DNA of 64,000 bases from Paracoccus lutimaris (lineage in GTDB: Bacteria > Pseudomonadota > Alphaproteobacteria > Rhodobacterales > Rhodobacteraceae), in NCBI RefSeq assembly GCF_003337565.1, contig NZ_QPJL01000004.1:151894-215893 (forward strand), given 5' to 3'. The number at the start of each line of letters is the position of its first letter. Position 1 is the first letter of the stretch. A program made the position numbers and the translations under genes. Below the pieces are notes generated by a model that saw only the letters and a program-made list of their open reading frames with translations, searched no databases and had not been told where the DNA came from. This document shows positions 1-8,292 of this stretch, in pieces.

Positions 1-1
1 A

Positions 2-631
2 TCCGTCGCCGACATTCCGGCGCTGCTGGCGGTGGGGGCCGTGCTGCCCTCGTTTCCGGCACTGGCGCTTGGCTGGCTTGCGATGACGCTTGCGATGATG
101 CCGCTGCTGGTGGCGGGACCGCTCGCCCATGTCCGGCGTTGCAGCCTGCCGCGGCGCAGGGCGCGCGCCATGGGGCTGTTCGCGCTTGGCTACGGCATAT
201 GCTGGGCCCTGGCCGGCGTGGTCCTTGCGCCGGCCGCGCTGCTGCTGGCGCTTTCGCTGGCGCAGGGGACCAGCGCGGCGCTGATGCTTGGCGCCGCCCT
301 GATCTGGAGCGCCTCGCCCGTCGCGCAGCTGGCGCATAACCGCTGCCACCGCACCTTGCGCATCGGGGCTTTCGGCCCCGCCGCCGACCGGGATTGTCTG
401 CGTCAGGGCGTGACGACCGGCATGGCCTGCGTGGCGACATGCTGGCCATGGATGCTGCTGCCGGCGCTGACCGGCGCGGCGCATCTGGCCGCGATGGCGG
501 CGGTGGCGGCGTTTCTGCTGGCGGCGCGCTTCGCGCCGGCCGGCCCCGTGCGCTGGCGCGTTCCGCAGGCGCTGGAGGTGCTGTTTGGCCCCCGCTACCT
601 CACCGGATTGCTGGCCCGGCGGCCGAAGTAA
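2..631 (+). CDS. DUF2182-like membrane protein, 5' end outside window
   Basis: The frame is open from base 2, so the N-terminus probably lies before the window; GTG at 32 is the first in-window start. The product is very hydrophobic, with about five membrane segments. It resembles the DUF2182 predicted metal-binding integral membrane family: an early helix WLAMTLAMMPLL, a His/Cys patch in LAHNRCHRTL and a later Cys-containing helix with the pattern CVATCWPWM. The loop between them, CLRQGVTTGM, also fits the family. No function is established for the family. Family assignment is moderately sure; the biological role is unknown. Confidence 0.6.
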   Translation, partial: SVADIPALLAVGAVLPSFPALALGWLAMTLAMMPLLVAGPLAHVRRCSLPRRRARAMGLFALGYGICWALAGVVLAPAALLLALSLAQGTSAALMLGAALIWSASPVAQLAHNRCHRTLRIGAFGPAADRDCLRQGVTTGMACVATCWPWMLLPALTGAAHLAAMAAVAAFLLAARFAPAGPVRWRVPQALEVLFGPRYLTGLLARRPK

Positions 632-774
632 CCGCCGCGCCGCATGGACCGCGGCAGCCTTGCAGATCGGCCTGCCCGGCCGGGGTCCGGCATCACCCCT
701 GACCGGGGTCAGGCTTCGTGATATGATGGTGCCGTTGGCCGGCGCCCGGCCATTTCCTGTCTCGCGGGATCAGA

Positions 775-1527
775 ATGCGACATGCACCCAGAACCCTGTC
801 CCTCACCCCCGGGCACATTGCCCTGATCCACCGCGAGGTGCCCGATCCGGGTCCGACCGCCGGCGTGCAGCAGCAGACCGATGCCGATTATGCCGAATGG
901 GTCGAAAGGATCGCCCAAAGCCACCCCGATCCGGCACGGCCGACACAGCTGTTTGCCTATGGCTCGCTGATCTGGAAACCCGAGATCGAGCACGGGGCCG
1001 AGCAGATGGGCACCGCGCGGGGCTGGCATCGCGCTTTCTGCCTGCGCCTGCACAGGTTTCGAGGCAGCCAGGAACAGCCGGGCCTGATGATGGCGCTTGA
1101 TCGCGGCGGACAGTGCCGCGGCGTCCTCTACGAGCTGCCGCATGAGAACCTTGAACAACAGCTTGACCGTCTGTTTCGCCGCGAATTCACCGTGAAGCCG
1201 ATCAACAGCATGCCACGCTGGCTGACCGTCGAGACCGCATCCGGCCCGGTCAGGGCCTTGGGTTTCGTGATGAATCGGACCTCGCCCTATTATGCCGGGC
1301 GGCTGGCGCCGGAGGAGGTGGCGCAAATATTGGCGAAAGCCTGCGGTCATTGGGGAACCGGCGCGGAATACCTGCTGAATACCGTTACGCATCTGCAGGC
1401 GCGCGGTGTCCGGGACAGCGGGCTTTGGCGGCTTCAGCATCTTGTCGCCGAAGAGATCGAGCGCGCCGCCGCAGCCATGGCGCGCCCGGACGCAGCCGCG
1501 GACCCAGAGGCCGGCGCGAGGCCGTAA
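775..1527 (+). CDS. ChaC-type gamma-glutamylcyclotransferase
   Basis: This 250-residue cytosolic protein fits glutathione-specific gamma-glutamylcyclotransferases (ChaC family), which split glutathione into 5-oxoproline and Cys-Gly. The substrate-loop signature FAYGSLIWKPE sits near residue 62, followed by RGWHRAFCLRLHRFRG, a typical ChaC core strand. The later FRREF and the TSPYYAGRLAPEEVAQIL stretch also match, and the length is usual for bacterial ChaC (about 180-250). It stands alone between a membrane-protein gene and a polyol module, so the context adds nothing. The first ATG is used; about 25 extra N-terminal residues may be unstructured. Confidence 0.85.
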   Translation: MRHAPRTLSLTPGHIALIHREVPDPGPTAGVQQQTDADYAEWVERIAQSHPDPARPTQLFAYGSLIWKPEIEHGAEQMGTARGWHRAFCLRLHRFRGSQEQPGLMMALDRGGQCRGVLYELPHENLEQQLDRLFRREFTVKPINSMPRWLTVETASGPVRALGFVMNRTSPYYAGRLAPEEVAQILAKACGHWGTGAEYLLNTVTHLQARGVRDSGLWRLQHLVAEEIERAAAAMARPDAAADPEAGARP

Positions 1528-1585
1528 GCCGGGCGCCGCCACCCGGCAGCATTTCCGAACCTTCGCAGGTTCAGCATCACAAATT

Positions 1586-1599
1586 TTTACTCGTGCAAA
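1586..1599. promoter_or_regulatory. Candidate LacI operator upstream of smoE-like gene
   Basis: TTTACTCGTGCAAA is an imperfect palindrome centred on CG (10 of 14 positions symmetric), the usual form of LacI-family sites. Eleven of its 14 bases recur in TTAACTCGTGTCAA at 10868-10881, in front of the convergent importer operon that ends in a lacI-type gene. It lies 71 bases upstream of the smoE-like ATG and just before a TTGACT (1608-1613) that could be a -35 box. Assignment to that LacI protein is inference. Confidence 0.5.
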
Positions 1600-1670
1600 T
1601 TTTTTATTTGACTTGAATAATTCAAAGGGTCAAAAATCTGACCACGGAGGAACTTAGGGGAGGTTATCCG

Positions 1671-2975
1671 ATGTCCATGAAGAACGCACTTTTCGGCGCG
1701 ACCGCACTGGCCCTGATCGGCCTTGCTGCCCATGCCGAGGAAATCACCATCGCCACGGTCAACAATGGCGACATGATCATCATGCAGGAACTGTCCTCGA
1801 AATGGGAGGAAGCGACCGGCAACAAGGTCAACTGGGTCGTGCTGGAAGAAAACGTCCTGCGCGAACGGGTGACGACCGATATCGCGACCCAGGGCGGGCA
1901 ATACGACATCATGACCATCGGCTCATACGAGGCACCGATCTGGGGCAAGCAGGGCTGGCTGACGGTCCTCGACGGGCTTGAGGGTTATGATTACGACGAC
2001 CTGATCCCGGCGGTCAGGGCGGGCCTGTCCAGCGATGGCATGCTGTTCGCGCTGCCTTTCTATGCGGAAAGCTCGTTCACCATGTATCGGACGGACCTGT
2101 TCAAGGCCGCCAATCTGACCATGCCCGAACAGCCGACCTATGCGCAGATCGCCGAATTCGCCGCCGCCCTGACCAAGAAGGACGCCGAGCAATACGGCAT
2201 CTGCCTGCGCGGCAAGCCCGGCTGGGGCGAGAACATGGCCTTCTTTGGCACGCTGGTGAACACCAATGGCGGGATCTGGTTTGACGACAAATGGGTGCCG
2301 CAGCTTGACCAGAAACCATGGCAGGATGCGCTGGCCTATTACCTTGACGTGATGACGAAATACGGTCCTCCGGGGGCGACCTCGAACGGCTTCAACGAAA
2401 ACCAGGCGCTGTTCCAGACCGGCAAATGCGCCATCTGGATCGACGCGACCTCGGCCGCTGGCCGGGTCTTTGACCCGACGCAATCGCAGGTCGCCAAGGA
2501 TGTCGGCTTTGCCGTCGCGCCGCATGCCTCGGTCGACAAGGGCAATGCCTGGTTCTGGGCCTGGTCGCTGGCCATCCCGACCAGTTCGAAAAAGGCCGAG
2601 GTCGCCAAGAACTTCGTCGCATGGGCCACGAGCAAGGAATATGTCGAGCTTGTCGGCGCCGAAAAGGGCTGGGTCGCGGTCCCGCCCGGCACGCGGATGT
2701 CCACCTACAAGAACCAGAACTACATCGATGCGGCACCCTTTGCGGCAACGGTGCTGAGCGCGATCGAGGGCGCCAACCCCGACGACGCCACCGCCGTGCC
2801 GGTGCCCTATTCTGGCATCCAGTATGTCTCGATCCCGGAATTCCAGGGCATCGGAACCAGCGTTGGCCAGAACATCTCGGCGGCGCTTGCCGGCCAGACC
2901 CCGGCCGCCGACGCGCTTGCCGCCTCGCAGGCGACGACCGCCCGCGAAATGGCCCGGGCCGGCTATCCCAAATAA
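1671..2975 (+). CDS. smoE: Sorbitol/mannitol-type ABC transporter substrate-binding protein
   Basis: This is a 434-residue family 1 extracellular solute-binding protein with a clear signal peptide (cut after AAHA, about residue 22), so it is periplasmic. It resembles SmoE of the Rhodobacter sphaeroides sorbitol/mannitol importer: EITIATVNNGDMIIMQ at the mature N-terminus, then ERVTTDIATQGGQYDIM and a YEAPIWGKQGWL hinge region. In R. sphaeroides smoE is followed by permease and ATPase genes (smoFGK) and then smoS. Here smoS follows after 185 bases with no permease or ATPase between. The protein must therefore use a transporter encoded elsewhere, or be a leftover. The ATG at 1671 follows GGGGAGG at a good distance. 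Confidence 0.85.
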   Translation: MSMKNALFGATALALIGLAAHAEEITIATVNNGDMIIMQELSSKWEEATGNKVNWVVLEENVLRERVTTDIATQGGQYDIMTIGSYEAPIWGKQGWLTVLDGLEGYDYDDLIPAVRAGLSSDGMLFALPFYAESSFTMYRTDLFKAANLTMPEQPTYAQIAEFAAALTKKDAEQYGICLRGKPGWGENMAFFGTLVNTNGGIWFDDKWVPQLDQKPWQDALAYYLDVMTKYGPPGATSNGFNENQALFQTGKCAIWIDATSAAGRVFDPTQSQVAKDVGFAVAPHASVDKGNAWFWAWSLAIPTSSKKAEVAKNFVAWATSKEYVELVGAEKGWVAVPPGTRMSTYKNQNYIDAAPFAATVLSAIEGANPDDATAVPVPYSGIQYVSIPEFQGIGTSVGQNISAALAGQTPAADALAASQATTAREMARAGYPK

Positions 2976-3160
2976 GCCGCCCCGCTTACGACCCCGCATC
3001 GTCCGATCCGCTCGGGCGATGCCTCCGCCGGGCGCGCAACTCCCGCCTTGCGCCACGCCCCGCCTGCGTCCATCACATTTGGCGAGAAGACGGACTTGGC
3101 GGCACAAAACCCGCCAGCCGATGAAAAATCGCCCATATCCCAGGAAGGAGTTCGACTGTC

Positions 3161-3934
3161 ATGAAGCGTCTTGAAGGAAAATCCGCGCTGATCACCGGCG
3201 CGGCACAGGGCATCGGTCGCGGCTTTGCACAGGCCTATGTCCGTGAGGGCGCGACGGTCGCCATCGCCGATATCAACCTTGAGGCCGCCGAGGCCGCCGC
3301 CGCCGAAATCGGCCAGGGCGCCTATGCGGTGCAGCTGGATGTCAGCCAGCAGGACAGCATCGACGCCGCCGTCGCGGCGGTGGTGGCGCGCGCTGGCAAG
3401 CTCGATATCCTGATCAACAATGCGGCGCTTTTCGACGTGGCCGAGACCGTCGATATCACCCGCGCCAGCTATGACCGGCTTTATGCGGTCAATGTCGCCG
3501 GGACCCTGTTTACCATGCAGGCCGCCGCCAAGCAGATGATCAAGCAGGGCCATGGCGGCAAGATCATCAACATGGCCTCGCAGGCCGGGCGGCGCGGCGA
3601 ATCCCTGGTCGCGGTCTATTGCTCGACCAAGGCTGCGGTGATCAGCCTGACGCAATCGGCCGGCCTGAACCTGATCAAGCATGGCATCAACGTCAACGCC
3701 ATCGCGCCGGGTGTCGTCGATGGCGCCCATTGGAAACATGTCGACGCGATGTTCGCCAAGCTTGAGGGCAAGGCCCCCGGCCAGAAAAAAGCCGAGGTCG
3801 AGGCCGGCGTTCCCGCCGGGCGTTTCGCCACCCCGGACGATCTGACCGGCATGGCGATCTTTCTGGCCTCGTCGGAATCCGACTATATCCTGTCGCAGTG
3901 CTATAACGTCGACGGCGGCCAGTGGATGAGCTGA
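3161..3934 (+). CDS. smoS: SmoS-type polyol 2-dehydrogenase (sorbitol/galactitol), SDR
   Basis: This 257-residue classical short-chain dehydrogenase closely matches, from memory, R. sphaeroides sorbitol dehydrogenase SmoS. The NAD-binding motif TGAAQGIG is at residues 12-19, NNA at 86-88, and the catalytic Ser140, Tyr153 and Lys157 (YCSTK) are present; it ends in NVDGGQWMS. SmoS oxidises D-glucitol to D-fructose and also accepts galactitol, giving D-tagatose. The neighbouring tagatose-type kinase and PF08013 protein make galactitol or a related hexitol an attractive substrate here. The start is the ATG after AAGGAG. It is probably co-transcribed with the smoE-like gene. Confidence 0.9.
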   Translation: MKRLEGKSALITGAAQGIGRGFAQAYVREGATVAIADINLEAAEAAAAEIGQGAYAVQLDVSQQDSIDAAVAAVVARAGKLDILINNAALFDVAETVDITRASYDRLYAVNVAGTLFTMQAAAKQMIKQGHGGKIINMASQAGRRGESLVAVYCSTKAAVISLTQSAGLNLIKHGINVNAIAPGVVDGAHWKHVDAMFAKLEGKAPGQKKAEVEAGVPAGRFATPDDLTGMAIFLASSESDYILSQCYNVDGGQWMS

Positions 3935-4003
3935 CCGGGCCAGCGGCACCCGCCGCGAACTCGCGCACTCAGCCCGAACCGATGTGATCCGATCCTGCGC
4001 GCC

Positions 4004-5062
4004 TTACGCCGAGGCGCGCAGCATGATTCTGGCGGTCAGCAGCAGCGCGTCGCCCGATGCCTCGGCCGGGCTTGCCGGGGCCTTTTCATCAAGCAGGACC
4101 AGCAGGCGGTTGGTCGCAAGCCGGGCGATCTCGCCATAGTCCTGCGCGACGGTGGTCAGCGGCGGACAGGCATAGCGCGCCAGCGGGTGATCGTCATGGC
4201 CCGCGATCCGCAAGCCGCAATCGCGGCCATGGCCGACGCGGATCCCGGCCTCCCATGCCGCCAGCAGCGCGCCAAAAGCCAGCCGGTCATTGGCGCAAAG
4301 CAGCGTCGGCGACGGCAGGCCGCGCGCCAGATAACCGGCGGTCTGCTGATGCGCGAACTCCTCGAAATCCCAGCCTTCGGAAGCCGGGATCGGCAGGACA
4401 TGCGGCATGTGCCCGGCCTTTTCCATCGCCTCTTCATAGGCCAGCCGCCGCGAGCGCGCGTTCAGGTTCACCTCGGGCATGCCCAGAAAACAGGGCGGCG
4501 TGCCCGAGCGGCACAGGTAATCGACGATCAGCCCGATGCTCTGGCGGTTGTCGGTGCCGATATAGGGCGTGCCCTCATGGCCGGGGGCATCGACATAGAT
4601 CAGCGGCACCCGGCTGGCCAGCGAATCCAGCTTGCGCTGCCCGCGCGCCCGCCCCAGAGGCGCGACAATGGCGCCGGCCACGTTCATCGATTCGAACCGC
4701 TCGATCGCCTCGGCCTCAAGCTCGGGCCGCCCGTTCGAGCTGAGCGCGATCGCGAAATAGCCCGCCTCATTGGCGATCTCTTCGATCCTGCGGGTCAGTT
4801 CCATGTAAAAGGGGTCGATGGCGTTGGGGATGATGACGCCAAGGATCTTGGTGCGCTGCCGTTTCAGATTGACCGCGAACAGATTGGGCCGAAAGCCGGA
4901 ATCGGTGACCGCCTGTTCGATCCGCTTGCGGGTCTTTTCACGGACCGAGGCAGGATCGTTGAAGTATTTCGAGACCGTCGGCCGCGACAGCCCGACATGG
5001 GCCGCGAAATCCTCCATCGTGCGGATATTTGCCGGCTTTGCCTTGGAATTATTCGCGGCCAA
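4004..5062 (-). CDS. LacI-family transcriptional regulator of the hexitol/tagatose module
   Basis: The product has an N-terminal helix-turn-helix (MEDFAAHVGLSRPTVSKYF) and a periplasmic-binding-protein-like effector domain (ILGVIIPNAIDPFYMELTRR). I place the start at TTG 5062: it has GGGA about 10 bases upstream and keeps the few residues before helix 1. The frame is open back to a GTG at 5107, but that would overlap the previous gene and lacks a ribosome-binding site; ATG 5017 would cut the helix-turn-helix. It is the last gene of the minus-strand importer/kinase operon, so probably autoregulated. Likely operators are at 1586-1599 and 10868-10881. Confidence 0.85.
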   Translation of the reverse strand: MAANNSKAKPANIRTMEDFAAHVGLSRPTVSKYFNDPASVREKTRKRIEQAVTDSGFRPNLFAVNLKRQRTKILGVIIPNAIDPFYMELTRRIEEIANEAGYFAIALSSNGRPELEAEAIERFESMNVAGAIVAPLGRARGQRKLDSLASRVPLIYVDAPGHEGTPYIGTDNRQSIGLIVDYLCRSGTPPCFLGMPEVNLNARSRRLAYEEAMEKAGHMPHVLPIPASEGWDFEEFAHQQTAGYLARGLPSPTLLCANDRLAFGALLAAWEAGIRVGHGRDCGLRIAGHDDHPLARYACPPLTTVAQDYGEIARLATNRLLVLLDEKAPASPAEASGDALLLTARIMLRASA

Positions 5063-5079
5063 TATGATGCATTCCCGTT

Positions 5080-6372
5080 TCAAGGACGTGCGGAAGAACC
5101 CCGGCACGCCACGACATAATCTTGCGCCAGCCGTTCAACCGCAGCAAGAGCCAGATCCCTTGCGCGCGGCGCCAGCCGGCCGGCACGGACATCGGGATAG
5201 AGCCCGCCAAGATACTGCGCAATCAGTGTTTCGGGCAGGTCGATATCCCCCAGCAGGGCCAAAAGCTCGGCCACTGCCTTGTCGGCTGCCGGGTTCGGCC
5301 AGTAATAGCGGATACGGTCACTATACGAGAAATGCCGCTGCAAGGCGCGCTCTGCGTCCGAGCCGTGATAATAGCGGTCCCAGTTTTTGGGCGCGTCCAG
5401 CATCACCGACTCCATTGTCGCGCGCAGGCTACGGGGGCGTTGGCCGGGGAAAAGCTCCTCGGCGATGGCGTCCAGCCCGTAAAGCGCCTCGCGCAGGACA
5501 AAGGTCAGGCCGGGGCCGACCTTCAGAATGGCAAAGCCATCATCGACCAGCGCGGTCAGGGCCTCGCGGGTCTGGTAGTCGGTCGAATGCGCCTCGAACA
5601 CCAGTCCGGGCATCCGGGGCAACGTGGCGCTAAGATCAGTCGCAGCGGCAGAATCATAGTCGATGACATTGTGATTGCCGAATTCGACCCCCGGCTGGAC
5701 CACCAGCCCGATGACCCGGCCAAAGGCGTCAGACAGCCCCGCCGTCGCGAAGGCGTCCTTGTGAACGGCAAAGGTCGTCAGTGCCGCGTCCGGACTGGTC
5801 AGTTCCAGCCCCTCGATTTCCTCCATGGCGCCGCCGGGGATCGGGACCTCGGTGCCGATGATATAGACCGGTGCGATGCCATCCTTGGGGCGCGAGGCTT
5901 CGGCGGCGGTGGCAAGGCGGGCGGCGCGCGAGGCGGTCTCGGCATCGTCCAGCGCCACCGGCTCGCCCGCGCAGCCCATCGAGCAATCCAGATGCAGCTT
6001 GGTGAAACCGGCGGCGGCATAAGCGCGGATCATGGTTTCGGCTTTGGCCATGGCCTGATCGGCCGGCATGTCCTTCCAGGGGTTCGGCCCCAGATGGTCG
6101 CCGCCCAGGATCAGCCGGCCCAGCGGGAAGCCGACCCGCGCCGCGATGGCCTCGACAAAGCTGCGGAAATCGGCCGGGGTCATGCCAGTATAGCCGCCAT
6201 CCTGATTGACCTGATTGCAGGTCGCCTCGATCAGCAGCGGCAGGTCGGTTGGCAGGGTCACGCGCATCGCGGCCTCGATGGCCATGGGATGCGCGGTGCA
6301 GATGGACGGGATCCCCGAGGGACCCGGCCGACCGCGCCATGCGGCGATATCGTGCAGCGGATTGTCGGTCAT
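5080..6372 (-). CDS. gatZ: GatZ/KbaZ family (PF08013): probable tagatose-6-phosphate 4-epimerase
   Basis: A 430-residue TIM-barrel protein of the family long called the non-catalytic subunit of class II tagatose-bisphosphate aldolase. Seen: GIPSICTAHPMAIEAAM near the N-terminus, LLIEATCNQVNQDGGYTGM, LGGDHLGPNPWK and LHLDCSMGC, all family hallmarks with likely metal ligands. No catalytic aldolase subunit (GatY/KbaY) is encoded nearby. In Agrobacterium tumefaciens a PF08013 member epimerises D-tagatose 6-phosphate at C-4 to D-fructose 6-phosphate and acts with a PfkB-type tagatose kinase. The same pairing here (kinase gene 3 bases upstream) supports that role over an aldolase subunit. The specific substrate is inference. 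Confidence 0.85.
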   Translation of the reverse strand: MTDNPLHDIAAWRGRPGPSGIPSICTAHPMAIEAAMRVTLPTDLPLLIEATCNQVNQDGGYTGMTPADFRSFVEAIAARVGFPLGRLILGGDHLGPNPWKDMPADQAMAKAETMIRAYAAAGFTKLHLDCSMGCAGEPVALDDAETASRAARLATAAEASRPKDGIAPVYIIGTEVPIPGGAMEEIEGLELTSPDAALTTFAVHKDAFATAGLSDAFGRVIGLVVQPGVEFGNHNVIDYDSAAATDLSATLPRMPGLVFEAHSTDYQTREALTALVDDGFAILKVGPGLTFVLREALYGLDAIAEELFPGQRPRSLRATMESVMLDAPKNWDRYYHGSDAERALQRHFSYSDRIRYYWPNPAADKAVAELLALLGDIDLPETLIAQYLGGLYPDVRAGRLAPRARDLALAAVERLAQDYVVACRGSSARP

Positions 6373-6375
6373 GAT

Positions 6376-7317
6376 CTAGCCTTTCTGTTCCGAAAGCAGC
6401 GCGTCCAGCTCGGCGCGCGTCGAGGTGCCCTCCATCGGGCCCAGTTGCGTCACCGCGCGGGCACCGGCGGCATTGGCATAGCGCAGGGCCTGTTCCGGTG
6501 CGGCCCCGGCCAGCCAAAAGCTGAGGAAGGCGCCGCCGAAGCTGTCGCCCGCGCCGGTCGGATCCAGTTCGGATACCACCAGCGGGGCCGTGTCGACGCG
6601 GGCCCCGGCCTCGAACAGGCTGGCCCCCTTGTCGCCGCGCTTGACGACCACTGTGCGGATGCCACGGTCCAGCAAGGACTGGACGGCGCGGGCCTCGTCG
6701 CGCGTGTCATCGAACAGGAACAGCTCCTCGCCCGAGGGCATGAACAGGTCCGTCATCGCCAGCACAGCCTCCAGTGCTTCGCGCAGGCCGGGCGCACCCA
6801 GGATCTCGGCGCGCAGGTTGGGGTCGAACGAGATGCTGCCGCCCCGCGCCTTGATGCGCCGCGCGGCGTCCATCACCATCGCGCCCAGGCCCGGCGCCGA
6901 CAGCGCCGTGCCCATGACATGCAGGTGGTCGCAACTGTCGATCAGCGCCTCGGAGGCGGCGGTCGGGCGCAGGTTCCCGCAGGCGCTGTGGCGGATGTTA
7001 TAGACAAAGGCGCGGCTGCCATCCTCGCGATAGCGCACAAAGGCGCTGCCGGTGGTCTCGCCCGGCGCGATCTCGATGCCCGAGACATCGACCCCGTCGG
7101 CCAGCAGGCGGTCGATATTCACGCGCCCGAAATCATCCTCGCCCACGCGCGAGACGATGGCGCAGGGCGTGCCCAGCTTGCCCAGCTGGTCGATGAAGAT
7201 CGCCGGCGCCCCCGAGGGAAACGGCCCGACCAGCGGCTGCGCCGCCAAAAAGCCATTGCCCTTGGTGGTGGCGACGATTTCGACCAGCACCTCGCCGATT
7301 GTCAGAACCTTTGCCAT
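6376..7317 (-). CDS. PfkB-family sugar kinase, probably D-tagatose kinase
   Basis: This 313-residue ribokinase-fold enzyme has the PfkB signature 2 DPTGAGDSFGGAF near residues 253-265, with the catalytic Asp in GAGD, and an N-terminal substrate-binding start (GEVLVEIVATT). It would phosphorylate a ketose in the cytosol using ATP. It sits between the importer permease and the PF08013 epimerase, spaced 3 bases from each, so it is in the operon. By analogy with the Agrobacterium altritol/galactitol pathway, D-tagatose to tagatose 6-phosphate is the best guess. Fructokinase or 2-keto-3-deoxygluconate kinase activity cannot be excluded by sequence alone. Confidence 0.8.
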   Translation of the reverse strand: MAKVLTIGEVLVEIVATTKGNGFLAAQPLVGPFPSGAPAIFIDQLGKLGTPCAIVSRVGEDDFGRVNIDRLLADGVDVSGIEIAPGETTGSAFVRYREDGSRAFVYNIRHSACGNLRPTAASEALIDSCDHLHVMGTALSAPGLGAMVMDAARRIKARGGSISFDPNLRAEILGAPGLREALEAVLAMTDLFMPSGEELFLFDDTRDEARAVQSLLDRGIRTVVVKRGDKGASLFEAGARVDTAPLVVSELDPTGAGDSFGGAFLSFWLAGAAPEQALRYANAAGARAVTQLGPMEGTSTRAELDALLSEQKG

Positions 7318-7320
7318 GCC

Positions 7321-8292
7321 TCATGCCCTCCGCTGCTTGGCACGCACATCCAGCCAGACGGCGATCAGGATGACGAGGCCCTTGACGATCAACTGATAGA
7401 AATAGGGAACCGACAGCATGTTCATGCCATTATTCATGACACCGATGATCAGCGCGCCGATCAGGGTCCCGACCATGGTGCCGACCCCGCCCGCAAGGCT
7501 GGTTCCGCCAAGAACCGCCGCCGCGATGGCATCCAGCTCATAGCTCATGCCGGCATTGGTCTGCGCCGAATACAGCCGCGAGGACAGCAGGATTCCCGCC
7601 ACCGCCGCCATCACCCCCGACAGGGTAAAGATCGCGATTTTCAGGCGGTCGACCTTGATGCCGGAATACAGCGCCGCCTCGCGATTGCCGCCGGTCAGAT
7701 AGGTGCGGCGCCCGAATGTCGTGCGCGACAGCAGGATGTGGTTGAACACAAACAGCACCAGCACGATCCAGATGATGATCGGCAGTCCCAGGAACGTGCC
7801 CGCGCCGATGGCAAGCCAGGCCGGGTCCGCGATCATCGCGGGCGCGCCATTGGTCGGCAGGCTGACCAAGCCGCGATAGATGCCCATGGTCGCGACCGTC
7901 ACGATGAACGAGGGCAGCATCAGCTTTGCCGTCAGCACGCCATTGATCGCCCCCATCAGCGCACCGGCCGCCAGCGTCAGCAAAAGCGCCGGCACAAAGC
8001 CAAACCCCAGCGCCAATGCCCCCACCATGCCCGCGACCGCGATGATCGAGCCGATGGAGAGGTCGATCTCGCCCAAAAGGATCACCCAGGTCATACCAAA
8101 AGCCGCAATCGCGACGACCGCAACCTGTTGCAGGATATTGGTCAGGTTCGCCACGGTCATGAAGCGCCCGTTCAGCGCGGTAAAGATCACGCAAAGCAGC
8201 ACCAGCGCCAGCAGGATTCCGCCATATTGCAGCATCAGGGCGCGCAGCCGGTGGCCCTGCGAGGCGGTGATCGGGTCAGGTGTCTGTGTCAT
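7321..8292 (-). CDS. Ribose-type sugar ABC transporter permease
   Basis: This 323-residue inner-membrane protein of the RbsC/BPD_transp_2 family has about eight to ten hydrophobic segments. Family signatures are visible: GMTWVILLGEIDLSIGS and AAAVLGGTSLAGGVGTMVGTL, plus NGMNMLSVPYFYQLIVKG near the C-terminus. It pairs with the ATPase encoded just upstream (4-base ATGA overlap at 8289-8292) and the binding protein at 9881-10768. Being co-transcribed with a PfkB kinase and a tagatose-6-P epimerase homologue, the importer probably brings in a hexitol or ketohexose. Confidence 0.9.
   Translation of the reverse strand: MTQTPDPITASQGHRLRALMLQYGGILLALVLLCVIFTALNGRFMTVANLTNILQQVAVVAIAAFGMTWVILLGEIDLSIGSIIAVAGMVGALALGFGFVPALLLTLAAGALMGAINGVLTAKLMLPSFIVTVATMGIYRGLVSLPTNGAPAMIADPAWLAIGAGTFLGLPIIIWIVLVLFVFNHILLSRTTFGRRTYLTGGNREAALYSGIKVDRLKIAIFTLSGVMAAVAGILLSSRLYSAQTNAGMSYELDAIAAAVLGGTSLAGGVGTMVGTLIGALIIGVMNNGMNMLSVPYFYQLIVKGLVILIAVWLDVRAKQRRA

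Noticed and set aside
1613..1625. TTGAATAATTCAA palindrome upstream of the smoE-like gene as the LacI operator
   Set aside because: The symmetry is good, but no second copy was found at the partner operon, whereas the neighbouring CG-centred site does recur there. It may be part of the promoter or a second site.
6376..7317. PfkB kinase as 2-keto-3-deoxygluconate kinase
   Set aside because: No KDPG aldolase or dehydratase gene lies in this operon; pairing with a PF08013 protein and a polyol dehydrogenase favours a ketohexose.
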